A stretch of 64,000 nucleotides of DNA from Acanthosepion esculentum (GCA_964036315.1 OZ038487.1:51475719-51539718), one strand, 5' to 3'. Counted from the first letter of the stretch, positions 21,101 through 35,155 are shown. Notes: generated from the sequence alone by a model not told the origin. Program-made: numbers and translations.

Positions 21101-24100
21101 GTGATTAAACCTGTTCTTCATCCAACCTTTTCTTCCAGTGTTTCCTTATAGTTTTATTAACCAGAACTATGGTCTTCTCTATAACTGTATTATTAATCCA
21201 TGTCTCTCATGTGATTAAACCTGTTCTTCACTCAACCTTTTTCTCCAATCTTTCCTTACAGTATTATTAACCAGAACTATGGTCTTCTCTATAACTGTAT
21301 TATTAATCCATATCTCTCATGTGATTAAACCTGTTCTTCCCTCAACCTTTTCTCCAATGTTTCCTTACAGTATTATTAACCAGAACTATGGTCTTCTTTA
21401 TTGCTGTATTATTAATCCATTTCTCTCATGTGATTAAACCTGTTCTTCACTCAACCTTTTCTTCCAGTGTTTCCTTACAGTATTATTAACCAGAACTATG
21501 GTCTTCTCTATTACTGTATTATTAATCCATATCTCTCATGTGATTAAACCTGTTCTTCACTCAACCGTTTTCTCCAGTGTTTCCTTACAGTATTATTAAC
21601 CAGAACTATGGTCTTCTCTATTACTGTATTATTAATCCATGTCTCTCATGTAATTAAACCTGTTCTTCACTCAACCTTTTCTTCCAGTGTTTCCTTATAG
21701 TTTTATTAACCAGAACTATGGTCTTCTCTATTACTGTATTATTAATTCATGTCTCTCATGTGATTAAACCTGTTCTTCACTCAACCTTTTCTTCCAGTGT
21801 TTCCTTACAGTATTATTAACCAGAACTATGGTCTTCTCTATTACTGTATTATTAATCCATGTCTCTCGTGTGATTAAACCTGTTCTTCACTCAACCATTT
21901 TCGCCAGTGTTTCCTTACAGTATTATTAACCAGAACTATGGTATTCTCTATTACTGTATTATTAATCCATGTCTCTCATGTGATTAAACCTGTTCTTCAT
22001 TCAACCTTTTTCTCCAGTGTTTCCTTACAGTATTATTAACCAGAACTATGGTCTTCTCTATTACTGTATTATTAATCCATGTGTCTCATGTGATTAAACC
22101 TGTTCTTCATTCAACCTTTTTCTCCAGTGTTTCCTTACAGTATTATTAACCAGAACTATGGTCTTCTCTATTACTGTATTATTAATCCATGTCTCTCATG
22201 TGATTAAACCTGTTCTTCACACAACCTTTTTATCCAGTGTTTCCTTGCAGTATTATTAACCAGAACTATGGTCTTCTCTATTACTGTATTATTAATCCAT
22301 GTCTCTCATGTGATTAAACCTGTTCTTCACTCAACCGTTTTCGCCAGTGTTTCCTTACAGTATTATTAACCAGAACTATGGTATTCTCTATTACTGTATT
22401 ATTAATCCATGTCTCTCATGTGATTAAACCTGTTCTTCACTCAACCTTTTCTTCCAGTGTTTCCTTACAGTATTATTAACCAGAACTATGGTCTTCTCTA
22501 TTACTGTATTATTAATCCATATCTCTCATGTGATTAAACCTGTTCTTCACTCAACCGTTTTCTCCAGTGTTTCCTTACAGTATTATTAACCAGAACTATG
22601 GTCTTCTCTATTACTGTATTATTAATCCATGTCTCTCATGTGATTAAACCTGTTCTTCACTCAACCTTTTCTTCCAGTGTTTCCTTACAGTATTATTAAC
22701 CAGAACTATGGTCTTCTCTATTACTGTATTATTAATCCATGTCTCTCATGTGATTAAACCTGTTCTTCACTCAACCGTTTTCTCCAGTGTTTCCTTACAG
22801 TATTATTAACCAGAACTATGGTCTTCTCTATTACTGTATTATTAATCCATGTCTCTCATGTGATTAAACCTGTTCTTCACTCAACCTTTTGATCCAGTGT
22901 TTCCTTACAGTATTATTAACCAGAACTATGGTCTTCTCTATTACTGTATTATTAATCCATGTCTCTCATGTGATTAAACCTGTTCTTCACTCAACCGTTT
23001 TCTCCAGTGTTTCCTTACAGTATTATTAACCAGAACTATGGTCTTCTCTATTACTGTATTATTAATCCATGTCTCTCATGTGATTAAACCTGTTCTTCAC
23101 TCAACCGTTTTCTCCAGTGTTTCCTTACAGTATTATTCACCAGAACTATGGTCTTCTCTATTACTGTATTATTAATCCATGTCTCTCATGTGATTAAACC
23201 TGTTCTTCACTCAACCGTTTTCTCCAGTGTTTCCTTACAGTATTATTAACCAGAACTATGGTCTTCTCTATTACTGTATTATTAATCCATGTCTCTCATG
23301 TGATTAAACCTGTTCTTCACTCAACCTTTTGATCCAGTGTTTCCTTACAGTATTATTAACCAGAACTATGGTCTTCTCTATTACTGTATTATTAATCCAT
23401 GTCTCTCATGTGATTAAACCTGTTCTTCACTCAACCGTTTTCTCCAGTGTTTCCTTACAGTATTATTAACCAGAACTATGGTCTTCTCTATTACTGTATT
23501 ATTAATCCATATCTCTCATGTGATTAAACCTGTTCTTCACTCAACCGTTTTCTCCAGTGTTTCCTTACAGTATTATTAACCAGAACTATGGTCTTCTCTA
23601 TTACTGTATTATTAATCCATATCTCTCATGTGATTAAACCTGTTCTTCACTCAACCGTTTTCTCCAGTGTTTCCTTACAGTATTATTAACCAGAACTATG
23701 GTCTTCTCTATTACTGTATTATTAATCCATGTCTCTCATGTGATTAAACCTGTTCTTCACTCAACCTTTTCTTCCAATGTTTCCTTACAGTATTATTAAC
23801 CAGAACTATGGTCTTCTCTATAACTGTATTATTATTCCATGTCTCTCATGTGATTAAACCTGTTCTTCATTCAACCTTTTCTTCCAGTGTTTCCTTATAG
23901 TTTTATTAACCAGAACTATGGTCTTCTCTATAACTGTATTATTAATCCATGTCTCTCATGTGATTAAACCTGTTCTTCACTCAACCTTTTTCTCCAATCT
24001 TTCCTTACAGTATTATTAACCAGAACTATGGTCTTCTCTATAACTGTATTATTAATCCATGTCTCTCATGTGATTAAACCTGTTCTTCCCTCAACCTTTT

Positions 24101-27100
24101 CTCCAATGTTTCCTTACAGTATTATTAACCAGAACTATGGTCTTCTTTATTGCTGTATTATTAATCCATTTCTCTCATGTGATTAAACCTGTTCTTCACT
24201 CAACCTTTTCTTCCAGTGTTTCCTTACAGTATTATTAACCAGAACTATGGTCTTCTCTATTACTGTATTATTAATCCATGTCTCTCATGTGATTAAACCT
24301 GTTCTTCACTCAACCGTTTTCTCCAGTGTTTCCTTACAGTATTATTAACCAGAACTATGGTCTTCTCTATTACTGTATTATTAATCCATATCTCTCATGT
24401 GATTAAACCTGTTCTTCACTCAACCGTTTTCTCCAGTGATTCCTTACAGTATTATTAACCAGAACTATGGTCTTCTCTATTACTGTATTATTAATCCATG
24501 TCTCTCATGTAATTAAACCTGTTCTTCACTCAACCTTTTCTTCCAGTGTTTCCTTATAGTTTTATTAACCAGAACTATGGTCTTCTCTATTACTGTATTA
24601 TTAATTCATGTCTCTCATGTGATTAAACCTGTTCTTCACTCAACCTTTTCTTCCAGTGTTTCCTTACAGTATTATTAACCAGAACTATGGTCTTCTCTAT
24701 TACTGTATTATTAATCCATGTCTCTCGTGTGATTAAACCTGTTCTTCACTCAACCATTTTCGCCAGTGTTTCCTTACAGTATTATTAACCAGAACTATGG
24801 TATTCTCTATTACTGTATTATTAATCCATGTCTCTCATGTGATTAAACCTGTTCTTCATTCAACCTTTTTCTCCAGTGTTTCCTTACAGTATTATTAACC
24901 AGAACTATGGTCTTCTCTATTACTGTATTATTAATCCATGTGTCTCATGTGATTAAACCTGTTCTTCATTCAACCTTTTTCTCCAGTGTTTCCTTACAGT
25001 ATTATTAACCAGAACTATGGTCTTCTCTATTACTGTATTATTAATCCATGTCTCTCATGTGATTAAACCTGTTCTTCACTCAACCTTTTCTTCCAGTGTT
25101 TCCTTACAGTATTATTAACCAGAACTATGGTCTTCTCTATTACTGTATTATTAATCCATATCTCTCATGTGATTAAACCTGTTCTTCACTCAACCGTTTT
25201 CTCCAGTGTTTCCTTACAGTATTATTAACCAGAACTATGGTCTTCTCTATTACTGTATTATTAATCCATGTCTCTCATGTGATTAAACCTGTTCTTCACT
25301 CAACCTTTTCTTCCAGTGTTTCCTTACAGTATTATTAACCAGAACTATGGTCTTCTCTATTACTGTATTATTAATCCATGTCTCTCATGTGATTAAACCT
25401 GTTCTTCACTCAACCGTTTTCTCCAGTGTTTCCTTACAGTATTATTAACCAGAACTATGGTCTTCTCTATTACTGTATTATTAATCCATGTCTCTCATGT
25501 GATTAAACCTGTTCTTCACTCAACCGTTTTCTCCAGTGTTTCCTTACAGTATTATTAACCAGAACTATGGTCTTCTCTATTACTGTATTATTAATCCATG
25601 TCTCTCATGTAATTAAACCTGTTCTTCACTCAACCTTTTCTTCCAGTGTTTCCTTATAGTTTTATTAACCAGAACTATGGTCTTCTCTATTACTGTATTA
25701 TTAATTCATGTCTCTCATGTGATTAAACCTGTTCTTCACTCAACCTTTTCTTCCAGTGTTTCCTTACAGTATTATTAACCAGAACTATGGTCTTCTCTAT
25801 TACTGTATTATTAATCCATGTCTCTCATGTGATTAAACCTGTTCTTCATTCAACCTTTTTCTCCAGTGTTTCCTTACAGTATTATTAACCAGAACTATGG
25901 TCTTCTCTATTACTGTATTATTAATCCATGTCTCTCATGTGATTAAACCTGTTCTTCACACAACCTTTTTATCCAGTGTTTCCTTGCAGTATTATTAACC
26001 AGAACTATGGTCTTCTCTATTACTGTATTATTAATCCATGTCTCTCATGTGATTAAACCTGTTCTTCACTCAACCGTTTTCGCCAGTGTTTCCTTACAGT
26101 ATTATTAACCAGAACTATGGTCTTCTCTATTACTGTATTATTAATCCATGTCTCTCATGTGATTAAACCTGTTCTTCACTCAACCTTTTCTTCCAGTGTT
26201 TCCTTACAGTATTATTAACCAGAACTATGGTCTTCTCTATTACTGTATTATTAATCCATATCTCTCATGTGATTAAACCTGTTCTTCACTCAACCGTTTT
26301 CTCCAGTGTTTCCTTACAGTATTATTAACCAGAACTATGGTCTTCTCTATTACTGTATTATTAATCCATGTCTCTCATGTGATTAAACCTGTTCTTCACT
26401 CAACCTTTTCTTCCAGTGTTTCCTTACAGTATTATTAACCAGAACTATGGTCTTCTCTATTACTGTATTATTAATCCATGTCTCTCATGTGATTAAACCT
26501 GTTCTTCACTCAACCGTTTTCTCCAGTGTTTCCTTACAGTATTATTAACCAGAACTATGGTCTTCTCTATTACTGTATTATTAATCCATGTCTCTCATGT
26601 GATTAAACCTGTTCTTCACTCAACCGTTTTCTCCAGTGTTTCCTTACAGTATTATTAACCAGAACTATGGTCTTCTCTATTACTGTATTATTAATCCATG
26701 TCTCTCATGTAATTAAACCTGTTCTTCACTCAACCTTTTCTTCCAGTGTTTCCTTATAGTTTTATTAACCAGAACTATGGTCTTCTCTATTACTGTATTA
26801 TTAATTCATGTCTCTCATGTGATTAAACCTGTTCTTCACTCAACCTTTTCTTCCAGTGTTTCCTTACAGTATTATTAACCAGAACTATGGTCTTCTCTAT
26901 CACTGTATTATTAATCCATGTCTCTCATGTGATTAAACCTGTTCTTCACTCAACCTTTTCTTCCAGTGTTTCCTTACAGTATTATTAACCAGAACTATGG
27001 TCTTCTCTATCACTGTATTATTAATTCATGTCTCTCATGTGATTAAACCTGTTCTTCACTCAACCTTTTCTTCCAGTGTTTCCTTACAGTATTATTAACC

Positions 27101-30100
27101 AGAACTATGGTCTTCTCTATTACTGTATTATTAATTCATGTCTCTCATGTGATTCAACCTGTTCTTCCCTCAACCTTTTTCTCCAGTGTTTCCTTACAGT
27201 ATTATTAACCAGAACTATGGTCTTCTCTATTACTGTATTATTAATCCATGTCTCTCATGTGATTAAACCTGTTCTTCACTCAACCTTTTCTCCAGTGTTT
27301 CCTTACAGTATTATTCACCAGAACTATGGTCTTCTCTATTACTGTATTATTAATCCATGTCTCTCATGTGATTAAACCTGTTCTTCACTCAACCGTTTTC
27401 TCCAGTGTTTCCTTACAGTATTATTAACCAGAACTATGGTCTTCTCTATTACTGTATTATTAATCCATGTCTCTCATGTGATTAAACCTGTTCTTCACTC
27501 AACCTTTTGATCCAGTGTTTTCTTACAGTATTATTAACCAGAACTATGGTCTTCTCTATTACTGTATTATTAATCCATGTCTCTCATGTGATTAAACCTG
27601 TTCTTCACTCAACCGTTTTCTCCAGTGTTTCCTTACAGTATTATTAACCAGAACTATGGTCTTCTCTATTACTGTATTATTAATCCATGTCTCTCATGTG
27701 ATTAAACCTGTTCTTCACTCAACCGTTTTCTCCAGTGTTTCCTTACAGTATTATTCACCAGAACTATGGTCTTCTCTATTACTGTATTATTAATCCATGT
27801 CTCTCATGTGATTAAACCTGTTCTTCACTCAACCGTTTTCTCCAGGGTTCCTTACAGTATTATTAACCAGAACTATGGTCTTCTCTATTACTGTATTATT
27901 AATCCATGTCTCTCATGTGATTAAACCTGTTCTTCACTCAACCTTTTGATCCAGTGTTTCCTTACAGTATTATTAACCAGAACTATGGTCTTCTCTATTA
28001 CTGTATTATTAATCCATGTCTCTCATGTGATTAAACCTGTTCTTCACTCAACCGTTTTCTCCAGTGTTTCCTTACAGTACTATTAACCAGAACTATGGTC
28101 TTCTCTATAACTGTATTATTAATCCATGTCTCTCATGTGATTAAACCTGTTCTTCACTCAACCTTTTTCTCCAATCTTTCCTTACAGTATTATTAACCAG
28201 AATTATGGTCTTCTCTATAACTGTATTATTAATCCATGTCTCTCATGTGATTAAACCTGTTCTTCCCTCAACCTTTTCTCCAATGTTTCCTTACAGTATT
28301 ATTAACCAGAACTATGGTCTTCTTTATTGCTGTATTATTAATCCATTTCTCTCATGTGATTAAACCTGTTCTTCACTCAACCTTTTCTTCCAGTGTTTCC
28401 TTACAGTATTATTAACCAGAACTATGGTCTTCTCTATTACTGTATTATTAATCCATGTCTCTCATGTGATTAAACCTGTTCTTCACTCAACCGTTTTCTC
28501 CAGTGTTTCCTTACAGTATTATTAACCAGAACTATGGTCTTCTCTATTACTGTATTATTAATCCATATCTCTCATGTGATTAAACCTGTTCTTCACTCAA
28601 CCGTTTTCTCCAGTGTTTCCTTACAGTAGTATTAACCAGAACTATGGTCTTCTCTATTACTGTATTATTAATCCATGTCTCTCATGTAATTAAACCTGTT
28701 CTTCACTCAACCTTTTCTTCCAGTGTTTCCTTATAGTTTTATTAACCAGAACTATGGTCTTCTCTATTACTGTATTATTAATTCATGTCTCTCATGTGAT
28801 TAAACCTGTTCTTCACTCAACCTTTTCTTCCAGTGTTTCCTTACAGTATTATTAACCAGAACTATGGTCTTCTCTATTACTGTATTATTAATCCATGTCT
28901 CTCGTGTGATTAAACCTGTTCTTCACTCAACCATTTTCGCCAGTGTTTCCTTACAGTATTATTAACCAGAACTATGGTATTCTCTATTACTGTATTATTA
29001 ATCCATGTCTCTCATGTGATTAAACCTGTTCTTCATTCAACCTTTTTCTCCAGTGTTTCCTTATAGTTTTATTAAACAGAACTATGGTCTTTTCTATAAC
29101 TGTATTATTAATCCATGTCTCTCATGTGATTAAACCTGTTCTTCACTCAACCTTTTCTCCAGTGTTTCCTTACAGTATTATTAACCAGAACTGTGGTCTT
29201 CTCTATTACTGTATTATTAATCCATGTCTCTCATGTGATTAAACCTGCTCTTCACTCAACCGTTTTCTCCAGTGTTTCCTTACAGTGTTATTAACTAGAA
29301 CTATGGTCTTCTCTATTACTGTATTATTAATCCATATCTCTCATGTGATTAAACCTGTTCTTCACTCAACCTTTTCTTCCAGTGTTTCCTTACAGTATTA
29401 TTAACCAGAACTATGGTCTTCTCTATTACTGTATTATTAATCCATGTCTCCCATGTGATTAAACCTGTTCTTCACTCAACCGTTTTCTCCAGTGTTTCCT
29501 TACAGTATTATTAACCAGAACTATGGTCTTCTCTATTACTGTATTATTAATCCATGTCTCTCATGTGATTAAACCTGTTCTTCACTCAACCTTTTTCTCC
29601 AGTGTTTCCTTACAGTGTTATTAACCAGAACTATGGTCTTCTCTATTACTGTATTATTAATCCATGTCTCTCATGTGATTAAACCTGTTCTTCACTCAAC
29701 CTTTTCTTCCAGTGTTTCCTTACAGTATTATTAACCAGAACTATGGTCTTCTCTATTACTGTATTATTAATCCATGTCTCTCATGTGATTAAACCTGTTC
29801 TTCACTCAACCGTTTTCTCCAGTGTTTCCTTACAGTATTATTAACCAGAACTATGGTCTTCTCTATTACTGTATTATTAATCCATGTCTCTCATGTGATT
29901 AAACCTGTTCTTCACTCAACCTTTTTCTCCAGTGTTTCCTTACAGTGTTATTAACCAGAACTATGGTCTTCTCTATTACTGTATTATTAATCCATATCTC
30001 TCATGTGATTAAACCTGTTCTTCACTCAACCTTTTCTTCCAGTGTTTCCTTACAGTATTATTAACCAGAACTATGGTCTTCTCTATTACTGTATTATTAA

Positions 30101-32935
30101 TCCATGTCTCTCATGTGATTAAACCTGTTCTTCACTCAACCGTTTTCTCCAGTGTTTCCTTACAGTATTATTAACCAGAACTATGGTCTTCTCTATTACT
30201 GTATTATTAATCCATGTCTCTCATGTGATTAAACCTGTTCTTCACTCAACCTTTTTCTCCAGTGTTTCCTTACAGTATTATTAACCAGAACTATGGTCTT
30301 CTCTATTACTGTATTATTAATCCATGTCTCTCATGTGATTAAACCTGTTCTTCACTCAACCTTTTCTTCCAGTGTTTCCTTACAGTATTATTAACCAGAA
30401 CTATGGTCTTCTCTATTACTGTATTATTAATCCATGTCTCTCATGTGATTAAACCTGTTCTTCACTCAACCGTTTTCGCCAGTGTTTCCTTACAGTATTA
30501 TTAACCAGAACTATGGTATTCTCTATTACTGTATTATTAATCCATGTCTCTCATGTGATTAAACCTGTTCTTCACTCAACCTTTTCTTCCAGTGTTTCCT
30601 TACAGTATTATTAACCAGAACTATGGTCTTCTCTATTACTGTATTATTAATCCATATCTCTCATGTGATTAAACTTGTTCTTCACTCAACCGTTTTCTCC
30701 AGTGTTTCCTTACAGTATTATTAACCAGAACTATGGTCTTCTCTATTACTGTATTATTAATCCATGTCTCTCATGTGATTAAACCTGTTCTTCACTCAAC
30801 CGTTTTCGCCAGTGTTTCCTTACAGTATTATTAACCAGAACTATGGTATTCTCTATTACTGTATTATTAATCCATGTCTCTCATGTGATTAAACCTGTTC
30901 TTCACTCAACCTTTTCTTCCAGTGTTTCCTTACAGTATTATTAACCAGAACTATGGTCTTCTCTATTACTGTATTATTAATCCATGTCTCTCATGTGATT
31001 AAACCTGTTCTTCACTCAACCATTTTCGCCAGTGTTTCCTTACAGTATTATTAACCAGAACTATGGTATTCTCTATTACTGTATTATTAATCCATGTCTC
31101 TCATGTGATTAAACCTGTTCTTCACTCAACCTTTTCTTCCAGTGTTTCCTTACAGTATTATTAACCAGAACTATGGTCTTCTCTATTACTGTATTATTAA
31201 TCCATGTCTCTCATGTGATTAAACCTGTTCTTCACTCAACCATTTTCGCCAGTGTTTCCTTACAGTATTATTAACCAGAACTATGGTATTCTCTATTACT
31301 GTATTATTAATCCATGTCTCTCATGTGATTAAACCTGTTCTTCACTCAACCTTTTCTTCCAGTGTTTCCTTACAGTATTATTAACCAGAACTATGGTCTT
31401 CTCTATTACTGTATTATTAATCCATGTCTCTCATGTGATTAAACCTGTTCTTCACTCAACCGTTTTCGCCAGTGTTTCATTTACAGTATTATTAACCAGA
31501 ACTATGGTATTCTCTATTACTGTATTATTAATCCATGTCTCTCATGTGATTAAACCTGTTCTTCACTCAACCTTTTCTTCCAGTGTTTCCTTACAGTATT
31601 ATTAACCAGAACTATGGTCTTCTCTATTACTGTATTATTAATCCATATCTCTCATGTGATTAAACCTGTTCTTCACTCAACCGTTTTCTCCAGTGTTTCC
31701 TTACAGTATTATTAACCAGAACTATGGTCTTCTCTATTACTGTATTATTAATCCATGTCTCTCATGTGATTAAACCTGTTCTTCACTCAACCTTTTCTTC
31801 CAGTGTTTCCTTACAGTATTATTAACCAGAACTATGGTCTTCTCTATTACTGTATTATTAATCCATGTCTCTCATGTGATTAAACCTGTTCTTCACTCAA
31901 CCTTTTCTTCCAATGTTTCCTTACAGTATTATTAACCAGAACTATGGTCTTCTCTATTACCGTATTATTAATCCATGTCTCTCATGTGATTAAACCTGTT
32001 CTTCACTCAACCTTTTCTTCCAGTGTTTCCTTACAGTATTATTAACCAGAACTATGGTCTTCTCTATTACTGTATTATTAATCCATGTCTCTCATGTGAT
32101 TAAACCTGTTCTTCACTCAACCTTTTCTTCCAGTGTTTCCTTACAGTATTATTAACCAGAACTATGGTCTTCTCTATTACTGTATTATTAATCCATGTCT
32201 CTCATGTGATTAAACCTGTTCTTCACTCAACCTTTTCTTCCAATGTTTCCTTACAGTATTATTAACCAGAACTATGGTCTTCTCTATTACTGTATTATTA
32301 ATCCATGTCTCTCATGTGATTAAACCTGTTCTTCACTCAACCTTTTCTTCCAGTGTTTCCTTACAGTATTATTAACCAGAACTATGGTCTTCTCTATTAC
32401 TGTATTATTAATCCATGTCTCTCATGTGATTAAACCTGTTCTTCACTCAACCTTTTCTTCCAATGTTTCCTTACAGTATTATTAACCAGAACTATGGTCT
32501 TCTCTATTACTGTATTATTAATCCATGTCTCTCATGTGATTAAACCTGTTCTTCACTCAACCTTTTCTTCCAGTGTTTCCTTACAGTATTATTAACCAGA
32601 ACTATGGTCTTCTCTATTACTGTATTATTAATCCATGTCTCTCATGTGATTAAACCTGTTCTTCACTCAACCTTTTGATCCAGTGTTTCCTTACAGTATT
32701 ATTAACCAGAACTATGGTCTTCTCTATTACTGTATTATTAATCCATGTCTCTCATGTGATTAAACCTGTTCTTCACTCAACCTTTTCTTCCAGTGTTTCC
32801 TTACAGTATTATTAACCAGAACTATGGTCTTCTCTATTACTGTATTATTAATCCATGTCTCTCATGTCATTAAACCTGTTCTTTCTTCAACCTTTTGCTT
32901 CAATTTTTCCTTAAAGTCTTATGAACCAGGACTAT
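18190..32935. repeat. 110-bp satellite array, about 134 monomers
   Basis: Monomer of 110 bp with landmarks TTTCCTTACAGTATTATTAA, CCAGAACTATGGTCTTCTC, TATTACTGTATTATTAATCC, TCTCTCATGTGATTAAACC and TTCTTCACTCAACC. Most neighbours differ by a few bases, mainly in a variable box after CTCAACC (variants TTTTGATCC, GTTTTCTCC, TTTTCTTCC, ATTTTCGCC). A few units are 109 or 111 bp. Edge units at 18190-18600 and 32870-32935 are most diverged. 110 is not a multiple of 3, so frames break from unit to unit and the short frames inside are not genes. Orientation is uniform head to tail throughout. Confidence 0.98.
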
Positions 32936-32969
32936 GAGTGTTATACAAACTTTATAGCATGCTTCAAAA

Positions 32970-33660
32970 TCTTTGAATTATTTGTTTAATGAATTTTATA
33001 AAACTTCTCTTTTCTTTATTATTTTCTTTTTTCTCTTCCACATCTTTTTATTTCTCTTTACTGCTCCTTCTTTCTTTTTACATTTCTATTTCATTCCTCT
33101 TTTTACTTTCATGTTTCCTGTCTTTGTCTTTTTTTCCAATTTAACTCGTATTCCTCTTTTTTATTTCTCTTTTCTTTTTCTTCTTATTTCTCTTTATTTT
33201 CCAATTTCACTCATTTTCTCTTTTTCCTTTACTGTTTCTTCTTTCTTCTTCTTCTTCCCCAATTTCCCTCCTTCTCCTCTTTTTTCATTTCTCTTTACTG
33301 TTTCTTCTTTCTATTTATTTTCTATTTTACACTTTTTTCCTTCCTTGTACTCTCTTTAATTCTGATTCTCACCTGATATTTGTCTATTTCTCAATTTTTT
33401 GCCCTTTCTTTTTCTAATTTTCCCCCGTCACTATCTTTCCCATTTTAATATCTCCCTATTCTAGTCTTCCTTCTAAATTTTCCCCCCTTCATTTCTTACT
33501 TTATTTCTTTTCATCTTTTTCCATCTTCTTTCTTTCTCTTCCTTTTTCTCATCTATTTTTTATTTCTTTGATTTAATTTCATTATCTTTTCATCTTTTTC
33601 CCTTTTCCAATTTGTTTTCATCTCAGTATTTCTCTTTCCTGTCTCATTCATCAACCTTTT
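32970..33660. repeat. Pyrimidine-rich low-complexity tract
   Basis: About 690 bp of T and C with recurring TTTCTCTTTACTG and TTCTTCTTTCTT units, looking like a decayed minisatellite. The 128-codon frame at 32973-33359 is phenylalanine/leucine/serine from TTY codons and has no protein character. Confidence 0.85.
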
Positions 33661-33960
33661 ACTTTTTAAGACCATTAAGTGTAATTCCTTGTTTTGGCAA
33701 AACCCTTGCAATTACCCTTCAATTTACCCTCAATTGTTATACCTTTTTACTGTTAATTTTAGCCAGTCTAATGAGCTTACTGTCTTTATAGGATTTAGCA
33801 AATATTCCTGTCGGGTTTCCTTAGTCAAGATCATTACAGGACCTGACCTCTGACCTCACTTGTTCAGTGCATTTCAATCAGATGTCAACTAAAAAGGAGT
33901 AAAATCAGAACTGAGTTTGGTTTGATTTCACTTGTGTTCTTTCTGCTTTTATTTTGAGGT
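33661..33960. other. Unique-looking spacer between skewed tracts
   Basis: More balanced base composition; contains TGACCTCTGACCTCAC. No gene, repeat or mobile element recognised. Confidence 0.4.
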
Positions 33961-34495
33961 GAATTAAAATTAAATAAACTCTGAAAAGAATTAAGGGATG
34001 GAATATAGAAAATAAATGAAGAAAGACAACTGAAAAGCAGTAACTGAAAAAAAAACCCAGGTGTACAAGTAAAATAAATAATTAATGAAATAAAACAAAG
34101 AAATAAAAAAAAGCAGAGAAGAAAATAATGATAGACAGAAATTGCAGTGACTGAAAATTAAAAAAAAATATATAAAGAATAATAAATACAAATCTAGCAG
34201 AAAATTAATAGCCAAATAAAAAGAAGCAAAGAGATAAAAAAAAGACTTTCACTAAAAAATGTAAAAGAAAAAATAGGAAAAAAGTGAATAAAAATTTGAG
34301 GAGAAACAGATAAGAATGAAAAATGTCTAAGTGAATGAAAGAATAAATTAAAAAATACAAAAAAATCAATAAAAATGATTCATTAACCAAAAAAATAATA
34401 TTGAAAACAGAGAAGAAAAAGGAAAGAATATGAAAACAGTGAATAATTTCAAAAGGGGAAGATAAATTAACCAAAACTAAATATTAAAAAAAAAG
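33961..34495. repeat. Purine-rich low-complexity tract
   Basis: A- and G-rich plus strand with AAATAAA, GAAAAAA and GAATAAA units. It is the strand-opposite of 32970-33660 in composition. The minus-strand frames are low-complexity F/L/I strings. Confidence 0.85.
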
Positions 34496-34855
34496 GCCTA
34501 TGCATTTGTATTTTCCCCAATTTATTACCCAATAATATATCATATCCAACATGTTCATTGTGTCAAGGAAAACACTGAGGCTAAAAGATACAAACTGTGC
34601 AATAAATGTTATAAAAATTACTAAAACCCTTTATCTTGAAATGCTTTTGTAAAATAGGGGTGCATTTTATATGTATGAGTGGCAACAATGCTAACCAAAT
34701 AGTGTCCAGTGAATAAATAATAGAAAATATATGGAATAAATTTAAAGAAAAATAAAACAGAAGTTGGAAAAAAGAAACAATATGGAAGAAGACATTAACC
34801 AGAATTTAATAAAAATTTTTAGAAACTTACAATATTCTGCTGTTTGAATTCCAAG

Positions 34856-34917
34856 GAAATTCAGACAGAAAGAATCCAATTTGCTAAGACAAATTGGATT
34901 CTTTCTGTCTGAATTTC
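34856..34917. repeat. Perfect 28-bp-arm hairpin
   Basis: Left arm begins GAAATTCAGACAGAAAG and ends CAATTTG; the right arm is its exact reverse complement; the spacer is CTAAGA. It abuts a PLE-4 terminal relic. Confidence 0.95.
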
Positions 34918-35090
34918 TACTGTCCTCATCTTTGTTGTTATTATCATAACATTTCAGCCATTCATCAGGTGTATTCAGCTTTCATCAGGTATATATTGAT
35001 CTTGGTAACCTACAGAGAATTCCCAACCGAACCCTTTATTTCTTTATTTAATCTATATAGGTGGACTGTTCTCATTCCATTGTTCATGTT
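34918..35090 (-). mobile_element. PLE-4 terminal relic, copy 1
   Basis: Shares GTCCTCATCTTTGTTG, CATTTCAGCCATT, CATCAGGTG and ACCCTTTATTTC in order with 54915-55050. The other copy reads CTGAAGAAGGCC...GGCTGAAACG on the minus strand, the pattern of eroded PLE ribozyme termini. Non-coding. Ends at (TA)n. Confidence 0.5.
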
Positions 35091-35098
35091 TAGGGATA

Positions 35099-35101
<3 letters not shown>

Positions 35102-35151
<50 letters not shown>
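35102..35151. repeat. (TA)n microsatellite
   Basis: About 25 TA units. Confidence 0.97.

Positions 35152-35155
<4 letters not shown>

Noticed and set aside
27076..31605. 70- to 99-codon proteins in the satellite
   Set aside because: Produced by chance indels in a few 110-bp units; neighbouring units break the frame and no domain is present.
18190..32935. CRISPR array
   Set aside because: The 110-bp units are contiguous with no unique spacers, and the window is eukaryotic in character.
32973..33359. 128-codon hydrophobic protein resembling membrane segments
   Set aside because: Composition follows directly from a T/C-rich tract; no relatives or coding bias.
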